Source: Planctomycetota bacterium
Lineage (GTDB): Bacteria > Planctomycetota > B15-G4 > SIAN01
DNA: 64,000 nucleotides
Direction: 5' to 3'
Assembly (NCBI GenBank): GCA_009691715.1
Contig: SIAN01000005.1
Span: forward strand, 88,585 to 152,584
Part shown: piece after piece, positions 8,240-16,789 of the stretch
Layout: every line of letters starts with the position of its first letter
Numbering within the stretch: the stretch's first letter is position 1
Notes under the pieces: model-generated
What the model was told of the DNA's origin: nothing
Database searches by the model: none
The model's input: the letters and a program-made list of their open reading frames with translations, nothing else
Made by a program: the position numbers and the translations under genes

Positions 8240-9133
8240 CTACTCCACGCCGATATGGCTGCGCAGTTTCTCGACCCATTCCGCCGGGCCGTCGTACACC
8301 GTGGTGGTGCGGGGCGTCGCGATGCGGAGATGAGGCTCGATCCCGGGACCCGCGACGAGTCGCCAGCCGTACTCCTCCCTGAGTCCGCGCACCGCGAGCT
8401 CGAGTCGCAGCGCCCCCGTGATTTCGCGCACCGCCTGCGCCAGCCCCCAGCGCTGGTTGCCTGACAGGTCGGCGAGAGCGCCGATCGCGCCAGGCCGGAA
8501 CCAGACCACGATTTCGAACGCGCGCGTGGTGGCGGCTGGCACCGCGGCCGCGAGTCCACCGCGGAATTCGCCGACCAGGAGTTCGACCGGGTTGCGGGTC
8601 TCGAGCGCGGACGCGGTGCCGACGCCGTGCCGCGCGACGAAGGCGCGTTCTCGCAAGAGCCATCGCGGCTCGCGCGCATAGAGCGCGATGGTCTGCGTGC
8701 CGTGGCCGCCCGGCCGGCGGCGTTTGGCGATGGCGACATGCCCGCGTCGGCCCGGCGCCGTCTCGGGCCAGCGCGAGTCGCCGCACGCGGCCAGGAATGC
8801 TTCGGCCCGCGCCATCCCTTCGAACAGCGCGATCGCGTCCATCGGCGGCACGCTGTCGAGGTCGTCGCGGTGGTCGGTGCTCGACGCCTGCTTCAGCACC
8901 AACGTGCCGTCGACAACCGCGTGCGCCGTCAGGAACGAGCGGCCGCGGACCAGTTCGGTGGTGTCGAGGACTGGACCGAAGCGGCCGGCGCACCAGCGAC
9001 ATGAACCACCGCGAGCGACCGTCCGCGGTCGCTCCGCTGCGGCGTTCAGCACGGTCGCGAAGTCGAGCGACTGCAGGCTTTCGGCGAGTCGCTGCTCGGC
9101 GAGCAGCACGGGATCGATGCGGCGCCGCACCAT
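8240..9133 (-). CDS. Degenerate galactose-1-phosphate uridylyltransferase-like protein
   Basis: The product has 297 residues. Its layout resembles GalT of the HIT superfamily. SCRWCAG with Cys45 and Cys48 stands where GalT has its CPxC zinc pair. GGHGTQTIALYA at about 142-153 stands where GalT has the HPHxQ catalytic motif. VPAATTRAFEIVVW at about 198-211 matches the vPfxAxxPFE strand. The catalytic histidine triad itself is not intact, and RPGAIGAL replaces the usual PxxH turn, so uridylyl transfer is doubtful. Its ATG follows the thiG stop after a single base, so it is translated from the thi transcript. The resemblance is by eye and remote. Confidence 0.5.
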   Translation of the reverse strand: MVRRRIDPVLLAEQRLAESLQSLDFATVLNAAAERPRTVARGGSCRWCAGRFGPVLDTTELVRGRSFLTAHAVVDGTLVLKQASSTDHRDDLDSVPPMDAIALFEGMARAEAFLAACGDSRWPETAPGRRGHVAIAKRRRPGGHGTQTIALYAREPRWLLRERAFVARHGVGTASALETRNPVELLVGEFRGGLAAAVPAATTRAFEIVVWFRPGAIGALADLSGNQRWGLAQAVREITGALRLELAVRGLREEYGWRLVAGPGIEPHLRIATPRTTTVYDGPAEWVEKLRSHIGVE

Positions 9134-9134
9134 G

Positions 9135-10004
9135 TCAGCTTCCGCCTGCGGCGATGGTGCCGGCGGTGGGGCTGCTCGGCCGAGCGTGGTCGCTCTTGGC
9201 GATGCGTCCGGCCAGGAAGCCGTGCCGGCCCGCGATCCAGGCGTGTCGCATCGCTGCCCCCATGCGCGCCGGATCGTGCGCCTGCGCGACGGCCGTGTTG
9301 AGCAGGACGCCGTCGACGCCGAGTTCGAAGGCGATGGTCACGTCGGAAGGGGTGCCGACTCCGGCGTCGACCAGGACGGGCACGTGCAGCGACTCCTTGA
9401 TCGCGCGGATGTTGCGCGGATTGTTGATCCCCTGGCCCGAGCCGATCGGCGAACCGAGCGGCATCACCGCCGCCGCGCCGGCCTCCTCGAGTCGACGGCA
9501 GAGGATCGGATCGTCGCTGCAGTAGGGCAACACGACGAAGCCCTCTTTCACCAGCCGACGCGTGGCATCGAGCGTAGCGATCGGATCGGGCAGCAGCGTC
9601 AGCGGATCGGCCAGCACCTCGAGCTTCACGAGCTCGGAGAGCCCCGCTTCACGCCCGAGCCGCGCGACCCGAACGGCCTCGTCGGCATCGAAGCAGCCGG
9701 CGGTGTTCGGGAGCAGGGTGATCCGCGAACGATCGATCCAGTCGAGCAGGCTCTTCTCGCGTCCGGACAGGTCGACGCGCCGCACGGCGACCGTCACGCA
9801 CTCGGTTCCCGAGGCGATGTGCGCCGCGCGCATGACGTCGTGGCTCGGGTACTTCCCGGTGCCGAGCAGCAGCCGCGACTGGAAGACATGCCGCCCGATC
9901 CGCAATGGCGAGTCGGAGAGCAGCCCTACCGCCACTTCCGCATCCGTCGGAGGCGGATCCGCCGCGCGCATCCCCAAGTCCGCCGGTTTCGACTGCGTCA
10001 TCAC
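9135..10004 (-). CDS. thiG: Thiazole synthase
   Basis: ThiG condenses deoxyxylulose phosphate, dehydroglycine and ThiS thiocarboxylate into the thiazole of thiamine, in the cytosol. The 289-residue product carries [14 protein letters not shown] near residue 41, the Schiff-base lysine in LVKLEVL (Lys127), and [13 protein letters not shown] and [13 protein letters not shown] phosphate-binding loops. It has an extended N terminus of about 30 residues before the barrel. The ATG overlaps the thiS stop (ATGA at 10001-10004), and the next gene follows after one base. Confidence 0.95.
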   Translation of the reverse strand: MMTQSKPADLGMRAADPPPTDAEVAVGLLSDSPLRIGRHVFQSRLLLGTGKYPSHDVMRAAHIASGTECVTVAVRRVDLSGREKSLLDWIDRSRITLLPNTAGCFDADEAVRVARLGREAGLSELVKLEVLADPLTLLPDPIATLDATRRLVKEGFVVLPYCSDDPILCRRLEEAGAAAVMPLGSPIGSGQGINNPRNIRAIKESLHVPVLVDAGVGTPSDVTIAFELGVDGVLLNTAVAQAHDPARMGAAMRHAWIAGRHGFLAGRIAKSDHARPSSPTAGTIAAGGS

Positions 10005-10210
10005 CCGCCTCCCACGAAAGTCACGACTTCGATCTTGTCTCCGTCGGCGAGCGCGCGATCGAACTCAGCGCGCGGCAGGATCTCTTGATTGATCTCGACC
10101 GCGATCCGTTCGACGGGCAAGCGCAGTTGAGCGACCAGCACGCGCACGGTCGCGTCCGCAGCGAGTTGACGCGCCTCGCCGTTGAGTTGGATGGTGATGG
10201 TCGATGGCAT
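10001..10210 (-). CDS. thiS: Sulfur carrier protein ThiS
   Basis: ThiS is a ubiquitin-fold sulfur carrier; its C-terminal glycine is adenylated and thiocarboxylated and then passes sulfur to ThiG. The 69-residue product has the expected size, the N-terminal strand [11 protein letters not shown], the central [16 protein letters not shown] strand (here [12 protein letters not shown]) and the required Gly-Gly end (VTFVGGG). It overlaps thiG by four bases and follows the repeat-rich gene by about 20 bases. No thiF or thiO is nearby. Confidence 0.95.
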   Translation of the reverse strand: MPSTITIQLNGEARQLAADATVRVLVAQLRLPVERIAVEINQEILPRAEFDRALADGDKIEVVTFVGGG

Positions 10211-10231
10211 CCGAGCGCTCGTCTGCGGCCG

Positions 10232-12178
10232 TCAACGTCGCGGAAAGCGCGGATCGTCGCGCAGTGCGGCGAGGTCGCGGTCGCGCGCCGCGTACTCGAT
10301 CTCAAGCTTGCGCGCGGCGGGGGTGCGGCCGGCCCAAGCGAGATGCTCGGCGAGCCGGGCGATGGCTGCTTCGCTCTCTCCGCAAAGGGCGTGGACGCAG
10401 GCGAGATCATAGGCGTGCTCTGGACGCGCCTCAACGCGAGCGACACAAGCTCGCGCGGCCGCGATCCGGCCGCGGCGGGCGTAGTCGGTCGCGTGTCGGA
10501 GCCAGCGCATCGCGTCCCACGGCCAGTAGGCGCCGGCGTCGTAGAGATCTTCGGCGGCGCCGCGCGTGTCGCCGACGAGCGTCGCGCGCACAGCGGCCCG
10601 CGTCGACAAGCCACGGGCGACGAGGCCCGAGTAGGCGGAGTCGTCGCGGCCGACCACATGCGCCGTAGGTGGCGGGAAAATCTCGCCTGCAATCTGTCGC
10701 TCGCGCCGGTCGCGTTCGGTGCCGGCGTGCAGTTCGCGGGCAAGGCGCAGCGCGGCGTCGGCGGCGATCGTCGCCGCGCGCGCGTTGCCGCTGTAGAGCT
10801 CGATGCGAGCGGCCATCAGTTCCGTCTCGCAGGCGAGCTCATGATTCGACCAGTTCGTGGTGGCTGCCAGCGGGGCGCGTCGTGGCTCGAGCAACGCGCG
10901 CGCAGCCGCCGGGTCACCGCCATCGATCAGCAGCGATTCTGCGACGGCGAGGAAGCACCACGCGGCCGGCCGTTCTTGCTCAGCTTCATCGTCTTCCGTC
11001 GAGCGACCGAGCAGTCCGTGGCCGTGGCGTCCGTGGCTCGCCTCAATCGCGTCGACGATCGCGAGCGCACCCGGCAACCACGTCTCGCCGCGCCCGGCCT
11101 GTCGGAGCAACTGCCGGCCGAAGAGTGGCCCCGAGGCGCCGAACCACGCTTCATTTGCGAGGCAGCGCGAGGCGTCGACCTCCGCGGTTGCCAGCGCCGC
11201 GGCGAGGCGCGTTCGATCGAGCGATCCTTTTGCAGCCGAGACGATCGCGGTGACGAACTCGCCGCGAAGGTCGAGCGCATGGATCTCGTCTTCGTGCGGC
11301 AGCGCCGCTCGTCGATTCGGCGCGGACGCGTCGTCGACGAATGGGGCGTCGAGCATCGTCGCGAGCCAGCGCTGACCGAGCTCGGCTGCGCCACGACGCA
11401 GGAGAGAGACGGTGTCATCCGCGAACGCAGTTCCCGCCGCCGCGCGCGCGAACGCATCACGCGCGTCCGCACGTCCGCCCGCGAGCGCGCGGGCGGCGCC
11501 GGTATCGAGCCACAGCGAGGGGACTCCGGGGTACGCCTCGGCCAGGCGCGCTTCGAGAATTGCGACTGCAGGCGCTGCGTCGTTGCGAATCGCTTCGGCG
11601 ATGAGACGCTCGAAGGCGTTCCGCGCGAACGCCGCTTCATCGGGATCAGCCGAGAGACTTGCCACCAAGCAGCGCGGCGCGTCCTCCAGCGTTCCGACCC
11701 GCCCGAGATGGAACTGCAGCAGGGCGGCCGTCGGGGGTGCCACGTCGTCGCGCTCCACCAGCAAGGCTGCGGCGCCGAGCAGTTGTCGCGCCTCGCTGAT
11801 TGGCTGGGTCGCGGCCCATTCGAGGAGCAGGCGGTCGCGTTGCGGCGAGCGGCCTAGTTCCGCCAGGAATTGCGGCTCGCTCCATCCCAGGGCCGTTTCC
11901 GAACCGGGGGCGCGCCGCAACCACTCCAGTCGAACTGCATCGGGCGAATCGCGCCAGTCGATGCCTTGTGCGATCCGCGCCGCCGCTTCGTCGCTTCCGG
12001 CCAAGACAAAAGCGCGCGGCGAAGCGTCCCGGATTTTGGCACCTTCAACCACCGAGTGGTCGCTTCCGGCGATCCAAAAGCTCGCCGCCGAGGCGATCCA
12101 AGTTCTTCGTAGCCATTGGGTTGCGGCGCTGGTGCGTAAGGCGCTCGGTTGACCCTGGGGCGCCGTCGTCGGTACCAT
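10232..12178 (-). CDS. Repeat-rich (TPR-like) protein of unknown function
   Basis: The product is about 648 residues from ATG 12178, mostly Ala/Leu/Arg helices arranged like degenerate TPR or SEL-type repeats (for example ARDAFARAAAGTAFADD and AACVARVEARPEHAYDLACVHALCGESEAAIARLAEHL). No catalytic motif was recognised. A short hydrophobic stretch (TWIASAASFWIAG) lies near residue 28 and could be part of an export or anchoring signal. The start is uncertain: ATG 12178 coincides with the -10 box proposed for nusA, and an AGGA lies 13 bases upstream. It is the first gene of a set with thiS and thiG. Confidence 0.6.
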   Translation of the reverse strand: MVPTTAPQGQPSALRTSAATQWLRRTWIASAASFWIAGSDHSVVEGAKIRDASPRAFVLAGSDEAAARIAQGIDWRDSPDAVRLEWLRRAPGSETALGWSEPQFLAELGRSPQRDRLLLEWAATQPISEARQLLGAAALLVERDDVAPPTAALLQFHLGRVGTLEDAPRCLVASLSADPDEAAFARNAFERLIAEAIRNDAAPAVAILEARLAEAYPGVPSLWLDTGAARALAGGRADARDAFARAAAGTAFADDTVSLLRRGAAELGQRWLATMLDAPFVDDASAPNRRAALPHEDEIHALDLRGEFVTAIVSAAKGSLDRTRLAAALATAEVDASRCLANEAWFGASGPLFGRQLLRQAGRGETWLPGALAIVDAIEASHGRHGHGLLGRSTEDDEAEQERPAAWCFLAVAESLLIDGGDPAAARALLEPRRAPLAATTNWSNHELACETELMAARIELYSGNARAATIAADAALRLARELHAGTERDRRERQIAGEIFPPPTAHVVGRDDSAYSGLVARGLSTRAAVRATLVGDTRGAAEDLYDAGAYWPWDAMRWLRHATDYARRGRIAAARACVARVEARPEHAYDLACVHALCGESEAAIARLAEHLAWAGRTPAARKLEIEYAARDRDLAALRDDPRFPRR

Positions 12179-12184
12179 CCCGCG
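12149..12184 (+). promoter_or_regulatory. Probable promoter of nusA
   Basis: TTGACC at 12149-12154 matches a -35 box at five of six positions. After an 18-base spacer comes TACCAT (12173-12178), then CCCGCG. The discriminator is identical to that before purM, the agmatinase gene and the tRNA. Transcription would begin near 12185, about 20 bases before a terminator-shaped hairpin. Confidence 0.55.
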
Positions 12185-12205
12185 GCTTTTTCCTGGCGCT
12201 GCGTG

Positions 12206-12232
12206 AAGAAGTGGGACCTGCCCACTTCTTTT
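12206..12232 (+). terminator. Terminator-shaped hairpin in the nusA leader, possible attenuator
   Basis: AAGAAGTGGG (12206-12215) pairs perfectly with CCCACTTCTT (12221-12230) around the loop ACCTG, and the pairing runs into a T-rich end (CTTCTTTT). Its form is that of an intrinsic terminator on the plus strand. It lies between the proposed promoter and the nusA start, with no gene upstream on that strand to terminate, so premature termination in the leader is the natural reading. Confidence 0.6.
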
Positions 12233-12320
12233 CGTCTCCGCCCTGCTCGCTGCGGCGGGAGGGGCGGGTTGGGTGGCGCTTTGAAAGGAGTGCGGTGCGA
12301 GTCCTGCCGGAGGACTTCGC

Positions 12321-13451
12321 ATGGCGTCTCGTCTCCGGCGAAAAAGGGGTCCGCACATGGATGGCGCAGAGATTCTTCGGATCATCGACGCCCTCCATCG
12401 GGACAAGGACATCGACAAGGAATACCTCTTCCAGTCGCTCGAGTTTGCGTTGGCGAGCGCCGCGCGCAAGAAGCTCGATGCCGGGGAGGAGCTGGTCGTT
12501 CACATCGATCGCAAGAACGGGAAGATTGAGGCCTTCCGTGGCGACCAGGCCGTCGAACTCGTCGACCTCGGCCGCATCGGGGCGCAGGTTGCGAAGCAGG
12601 TCATGATCCAGCGCCACCGCGAGGCGGAGCAGGACGTCGTCCTCAGCCAGTACGAGGAGAAGCGTGACCAACTGGTGACCGGCACGGTCCAGCGCATCGA
12701 GATGGGCAACTACATCATCAACCTGGGCAAGGTGGAAGGGATCCTGCCGCGGTCAGAGGTCGTGCGCGGCGAGGTGTACAACGTCGGCGATCGCGTGAAG
12801 GCGCTGGTTACCGAGGTCAGGAAGGACCGCCTGCGCGTCCGGATCATCCTCTCGCGCACCAATCCCAACTTGGTCCGCCGGCTGTTCGAGGTCGAAGTCC
12901 CCGAGATCGCCGACGGCGTCATCGAGATCAAGCGCGTCGCGCGCGAGCCGGGTTACCGAACCAAGATCGCGGTCGCGTCGGCCGACATGCGAGTCGACTG
13001 CATCGGTGCCTGCGTCGGCATTCGCGGGACGCGAATCAAGTCGATCACCGAAGAGTTGAACGGCGAGAAGATCGACATCATCCGCTGGAACGAGTCGGTC
13101 GAGGCGCTGATCCTGAACGCTCTGCGTCCGGCCGAGATCGCCGATATCAAGCTCGACCAGGCGCGAAGTGTCGCGACCGTTCGGGTGACCGAGGACCAGC
13201 TTTCGTTGGCGATCGGTCGACGCGGGCAGAACGTGCGTCTCGCCAGCCGACTCACCGGTTGGGAGATCAACCTGCAGGCGATCCGGGTGGACGGCTCGGT
13301 GGTGCCGCCGGGAGAAGTCGGATCGCCCGGCGTTCCGTCGCCGCCTTCCGCGGCAGCTCCGCCACCGACGCCATCGGCGGCCCCGGCCGAGAGCTCGGCG
13401 CCAGGCGCCCCCCCGGCGAAGTCGGGTGATGTGGCGGGCGCGGCCTCGTGA
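12321..13451 (+). CDS. nusA: Transcription termination/antitermination factor NusA
   Basis: NusA binds RNA polymerase and nascent RNA and modulates pausing, termination and antitermination. The 376-residue product has the N-terminal domain (ILRIIDALHRDKDIDKEYLFQSLE), an S1 domain beginning near VTGTVQRIEMGNYIINLGKVEG, and two KH domains with CVGIRGTRIKSITEEL and LAIGRRGQNVRLASRLTGWEI. A Pro/Ala-rich tail of about 50 residues follows; the proteobacterial acidic repeats are absent. ATG 12321 has a strong GGAGGA at good spacing. ATG 12357, twelve codons later, matches the usual NusA N terminus and has a weaker AGGGG. InfB follows after 69 bases. Confidence 0.95.
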   Translation: MASRLRRKRGPHMDGAEILRIIDALHRDKDIDKEYLFQSLEFALASAARKKLDAGEELVVHIDRKNGKIEAFRGDQAVELVDLGRIGAQVAKQVMIQRHREAEQDVVLSQYEEKRDQLVTGTVQRIEMGNYIINLGKVEGILPRSEVVRGEVYNVGDRVKALVTEVRKDRLRVRIILSRTNPNLVRRLFEVEVPEIADGVIEIKRVAREPGYRTKIAVASADMRVDCIGACVGIRGTRIKSITEELNGEKIDIIRWNESVEALILNALRPAEIADIKLDQARSVATVRVTEDQLSLAIGRRGQNVRLASRLTGWEINLQAIRVDGSVVPPGEVGSPGVPSPPSAAAPPPTPSAAPAESSAPGAPPAKSGDVAGAAS

Positions 13452-13520
13452 GGCGGCGCCCGCCGCCGCCTGATTCGTTTCCCTGAATGACCTCGCGAAG
13501 CAGCCTGAAGGAGTCGACGC

Positions 13521-16388
13521 TTGCGGTTTCACGAACTCGCCAAGGAATTGAACGCCGACTCCAAGGAGCTGCTCGCCCTCGCGAAGAAGCTCGGACTGCC
13601 GGTCAAGAGCCACTCGTCGAACCTGGAACCCGGAACCGTCGGGATCCTGAAGGCGGCGTGGAAGTACCGCGACCTCGACGAGGACGAGATCCTCGAGAAA
13701 CTCGAGCAGGTCCACGAGCAGAAGGACGCTGAGAAGAAGGCGAACGAGGAACGCGCCAAGGTCGACTCCGTGCGGGCCGCCACCGAGAAGGTCCATCGCG
13801 AGGCGCAGGCCGCGGCCGTCGCTGCGGCCGCCGCCGAAGCGGTCGAATCGGCCGATGGGCCGATGGAGGCGTACGCTTCGCCCGACGACGAACTTGACGA
13901 GGACGGCGAGCTCGACGCGGCAGCCGAGGGCGATGTTGAAGAAGCTGCGGCCGAGGGCGCGGCCGGAGCGGTCGAAGGCGAAGCCGACGCGGTGGAAGCG
14001 GTCGCAGGGACGGCAGCAGAAGCCGTCGCAAGCGGCCACGCGCCCGCTGCCGGACCGGTCGTTGCCGGAGGCTCGTCAGCGGTTGCTGCGCCTGCAGCTC
14101 CGCACGGCCCGGCCACGACCAGGCTTGGAACTGCGCCTGTTGGACTCGGAGCGGCCGCGCACCGAATTGTGCCCGCGCGCCATGGCGCCCCGGGCGCGCC
14201 TGCTGCCGCGGGCGTTCCGGGAGCTCCCGCCACCCCGGTCCGCCGCGGCGCCAAGATCCTTGGCCGCATCGAGCTCAACAAGGCCGACGTCGCGAAGTCG
14301 GAGGCGACGCACGCCGAACTCGAGCGCGTGCTCGGTCCGCCGGCGACGCCAGGCGCCGTTCGCGGCAAGAAGTCGGAGCTCGACCGGGAGCAGGAGCTCG
14401 CCGCTCAGCGCAAGCGCCAGAAACTCGCCGGCACCAACAAGCCGGTGCGGTGGAACGAGACCGACGAGTTCACTCCCGTCTCCGAAGCTCAGGTCGCCAA
14501 GCCGAAGTTCTGGGAGCGTGGCCCGACGCGGCGCCAGCAGCGCACAAAGCTGAAGCGACCGGCCGGGCTGCTGAAGCCGGTCGCCGGCGCCAAGCTCGAT
14601 GTGAGCCTCCCGACTTCGGTGAAGGCGCTCTCCGCGCTGCTCCGCGTGCGAGCGGCCGAGATCATCAGCAAGATCCTGACAGTGAAGGGCGTCGCGATCG
14701 GCATCAACCAGTCGCTCGACGAAGAGATGGTGCTGACCATCGGCGTCGAATTCAACCGCGACGTGACCGTCATCGCGGAGCAGACGACCGAGACCAACTT
14801 CTTGGCCAAGGAGCAGCAGAAGGCTGCGGTCAAGGCGGGGCCGAAGAAGGAGGGCGAGCCGCGACCGCCGGTGGTCGTGGTCATGGGCCACGTCGACCAC
14901 GGAAAGACGTCGTTGCTCGACGCCATCCGCAAGACCAAGGTGGTCGACTCCGAGCATGGCGGCATCACGCAGCACACGCGTGCCTACCAGGTCAAGTCGC
15001 CGAAGGGCGGCCTGATCACGTTCCTCGACACCCCGGGCCATCGCGCGTTCACGGAGATGCGTTCGCGCGGCGCCAACGTGACCGACATCGTCGTGCTGGT
15101 CGTCTCGGCCGACGACGGCGTCATGCCGCAGACGGTCGAGTCGGTCGAACACGCCCGAGCCGCCAGCGCGGAGATGCCGATCGTTGTCGCGCTGAACAAG
15201 ATCGACAAGCGCGAGGCGAACCCTCTGCGCGTCAAGCAGCAGTTGATGGGGATCGACCTGCTCCCCGAGGAGTTCGGCGGCAAGATCGGCGTGGTCGAGA
15301 CCTCGGCCACCACTGGCAAGGGCATCGACGAGTTGCTCGAGCGTCTCGCGCTCGAGGCCGAGGTGCACGACCTGCGCGCCGATCCCAAGGGGCTGGCGGA
15401 AGGCGTCGTGATCGAGGCGACGAAGGAAGATGGCAAGGGCGTGGTCGCGACCGTGCTGATCCGGAAGGGCACGCTCAAGGCGCGCGATCCGTTCCTCTGC
15501 GGCAAGACCTGGGGTCGCGTGCGCCTCATCGAGGACGACACCGGCAAGAAGATCGACTCCGCGCCGCCGTCGATGCCGGTGAAGGTCTACGGCTTCAAGG
15601 GCGAGATCCCCGACGTCGGTGCCGCCTTCGTCGCGGTTACGGACGAAAAGGGCGCCGAGCAGGTCGCCAGCGAGCGGTTGCACATCGCGCGAGTCGGGCA
15701 GCAGGTGCCGGATCGCCCGAAGGTCACGCTCGAGAACCTGTTCGAGACGCTCGGCGCGGTGAAGCAGCAGGAGATCCCGCTGATCATCAAGGCCGACGTG
15801 CAGGGCTCGGTCGAGGTGCTGAAGCGCGAGCTCGAGGCGCTGAAGGCGGTGGAGGTGAAGGTCCGCGTGCTGCGTGCGGCAGTGGGCGCGATCACTGAGG
15901 AAGACGTGATGCTGGCCGCCACCAGCAAGGCGATGGTCTTCGGCTTCCACGTCGTGCCGGAAGGCAAGGCGCGCCGCCTGCACGAGCAGCTCGGCGTCGA
16001 GGTGAAGACCTACTACATCATCTACGAGATGCTCGACGACCTGAAGAAGGCGATGGCTGGCCTCTTGAAGCCCGAGGAGCGGGAAAAGGTCATCGGCCAC
16101 ATCGCGATCCGCGAGACGTTCAAGGTCTCGAAGATCGGCACGATCGCCGGTTGCTTCGTCACGGACGGAATCGTCCACCGCAGCGACCGGGTGCGCGTCC
16201 TGCGCGATGGCAAAGTCATCTACACCACCGGGCTCGAATCGCTCCGCCGGTTCAAGGACGACGTCAAGGAGGTCAAGGAGAACTTCGAGTGCGGCATCAA
16301 GCTCGCCAAGTTCGATGACATCAAGATCGGTGACGTGCTCGAGGTGTTCGAGATGGAACAGATTGCGCGCGAGCTCAAGCTCACCTGA
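13521..16388 (+). CDS. infB: Translation initiation factor IF-2, TTG start
   Basis: IF-2 is the GTPase that places initiator tRNA on the 30S subunit and drives subunit joining. The 955-residue product begins with an IF2-N domain (FHELAKELNADSKELLALAKKLG), followed by an Ala/Glu-rich linker to about residue 330, a second IF2-N-like region, and the G domain. G motifs are GHVDHGKT at 456-463, DTPGH near 503 and NKID at 559-562. The C-terminal domains follow in normal order. The start is TTG 13521, preceded by AAGGAG at 7 bases; no ATG fits as well. Its stop lies inside the first copy of an 18-base tandem repeat. The ylxR and ylxQ genes usual between nusA and infB are absent. Confidence 0.97.
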   Translation: MRFHELAKELNADSKELLALAKKLGLPVKSHSSNLEPGTVGILKAAWKYRDLDEDEILEKLEQVHEQKDAEKKANEERAKVDSVRAATEKVHREAQAAAVAAAAAEAVESADGPMEAYASPDDELDEDGELDAAAEGDVEEAAAEGAAGAVEGEADAVEAVAGTAAEAVASGHAPAAGPVVAGGSSAVAAPAAPHGPATTRLGTAPVGLGAAAHRIVPARHGAPGAPAAAGVPGAPATPVRRGAKILGRIELNKADVAKSEATHAELERVLGPPATPGAVRGKKSELDREQELAAQRKRQKLAGTNKPVRWNETDEFTPVSEAQVAKPKFWERGPTRRQQRTKLKRPAGLLKPVAGAKLDVSLPTSVKALSALLRVRAAEIISKILTVKGVAIGINQSLDEEMVLTIGVEFNRDVTVIAEQTTETNFLAKEQQKAAVKAGPKKEGEPRPPVVVVMGHVDHGKTSLLDAIRKTKVVDSEHGGITQHTRAYQVKSPKGGLITFLDTPGHRAFTEMRSRGANVTDIVVLVVSADDGVMPQTVESVEHARAASAEMPIVVALNKIDKREANPLRVKQQLMGIDLLPEEFGGKIGVVETSATTGKGIDELLERLALEAEVHDLRADPKGLAEGVVIEATKEDGKGVVATVLIRKGTLKARDPFLCGKTWGRVRLIEDDTGKKIDSAPPSMPVKVYGFKGEIPDVGAAFVAVTDEKGAEQVASERLHIARVGQQVPDRPKVTLENLFETLGAVKQQEIPLIIKADVQGSVEVLKRELEALKAVEVKVRVLRAAVGAITEEDVMLAATSKAMVFGFHVVPEGKARRLHEQLGVEVKTYYIIYEMLDDLKKAMAGLLKPEEREKVIGHIAIRETFKVSKIGTIAGCFVTDGIVHRSDRVRVLRDGKVIYTTGLESLRRFKDDVKEVKENFECGIKLAKFDDIKIGDVLEVFEMEQIARELKLT

Positions 16389-16440
16389 ACGATGCGATCC
16401 ACCTGAACGATGCGATCCACCTGAACGATGCGATCCACAC
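16382..16440 (+). repeat. 18-base tandem repeat, three perfect copies, over the infB stop
   Basis: The unit CACCTGAACGATGCGATC occurs at 16382-16399, 16400-16417 and 16418-16435, followed by a partial CAC. Copy one contains the infB stop TGA (16386-16388). Because the unit is six codons long, the other copies put two more TGAs in frame at 16404 and 16422. Identical copies suggest recent slippage or recent selection. Confidence 0.95.
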
Positions 16441-16441
16441 A

Positions 16442-16468
16442 ACGGCGGCCGGCGAATCCGGCCGCCGT
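16442..16468. terminator. Strong hairpin downstream of infB
   Basis: ACGGCGGCCGG (16442-16452) pairs perfectly over 11 bases with CCGGCCGCCGT (16458-16468) around CGAAT. It lies between infB and the convergent small membrane-protein gene and probably ends transcription from both sides. Only a weak T-rich segment follows. Confidence 0.6.
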
Positions 16469-16501
16469 CGATCGTTCATCGCGACCGCGTGCAGCCGATC
16501 G

Positions 16502-16684
16502 TCACTTTGGCGACGGCAGCGGCTCGCAGAACGCGACCAACAGAAACGTCGCGATTGGGCCGAGCAGCAGCGACAGCAGGAACCAGTTCAATCCGCTGCG
16601 GGGCTTCGACTGCGCGAGTCCGGCGTTGATCAACGCCACCGTGCCCAAGCCCAGGGCGTATTCCTTGGAGGGCCCGATCGGCAT
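16502..16684 (-). CDS. Small one-helix membrane protein, function unknown
   Basis: The 60-residue product begins MPIGPSKEYALGLG and has one clear transmembrane helix near its C terminus (LNWFLLSLLLGPIATFLLVAFC), preceded by a basic SKPRSG segment. ATG 16684 is chosen because the upstream extension is Arg-rich and unlikely. I do not recognise a named family, though short proteins with a LLGPIAT helix are common in bacteria. It is co-directional with the DUF503 gene 105 bases upstream and points toward infB. Confidence 0.5.
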   Translation of the reverse strand: MPIGPSKEYALGLGTVALINAGLAQSKPRSGLNWFLLSLLLGPIATFLLVAFCEPLPSPK

Positions 16685-16789
16685 GGCGTTGTTCCTCGAA
16701 CACGCAAGGCGCCGGACGCGAAGCGCGTCGGGCGACCGGCGAGTCGCACCCACGACGTAGCAGGCGCTCGGGTTCGGCGCGCGCTCGGC

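Noticed and set aside
9905..11857. Plus-strand open frame of about 650 codons opposite thiS and the repeat protein
   Set aside because: It runs antisense to thiS/thiG and lacks any motif; it is composition-driven.
12179..12320. TPP riboswitch for the thi genes on the minus strand
   Set aside because: No conserved thi-box core was seen; the only clear structure is a terminator-shaped hairpin oriented for nusA.
16382..16440. Three short direct repeats, CRISPR-like at first sight
   Set aside because: Units are contiguous with no spacers and no cas genes are nearby; it is a simple tandem repeat.
14076..16442. Minus-strand open frame of about 790 codons opposite infB
   Set aside because: infB is certain, and the antisense product is His/Asp/Leu/Arg composition noise.
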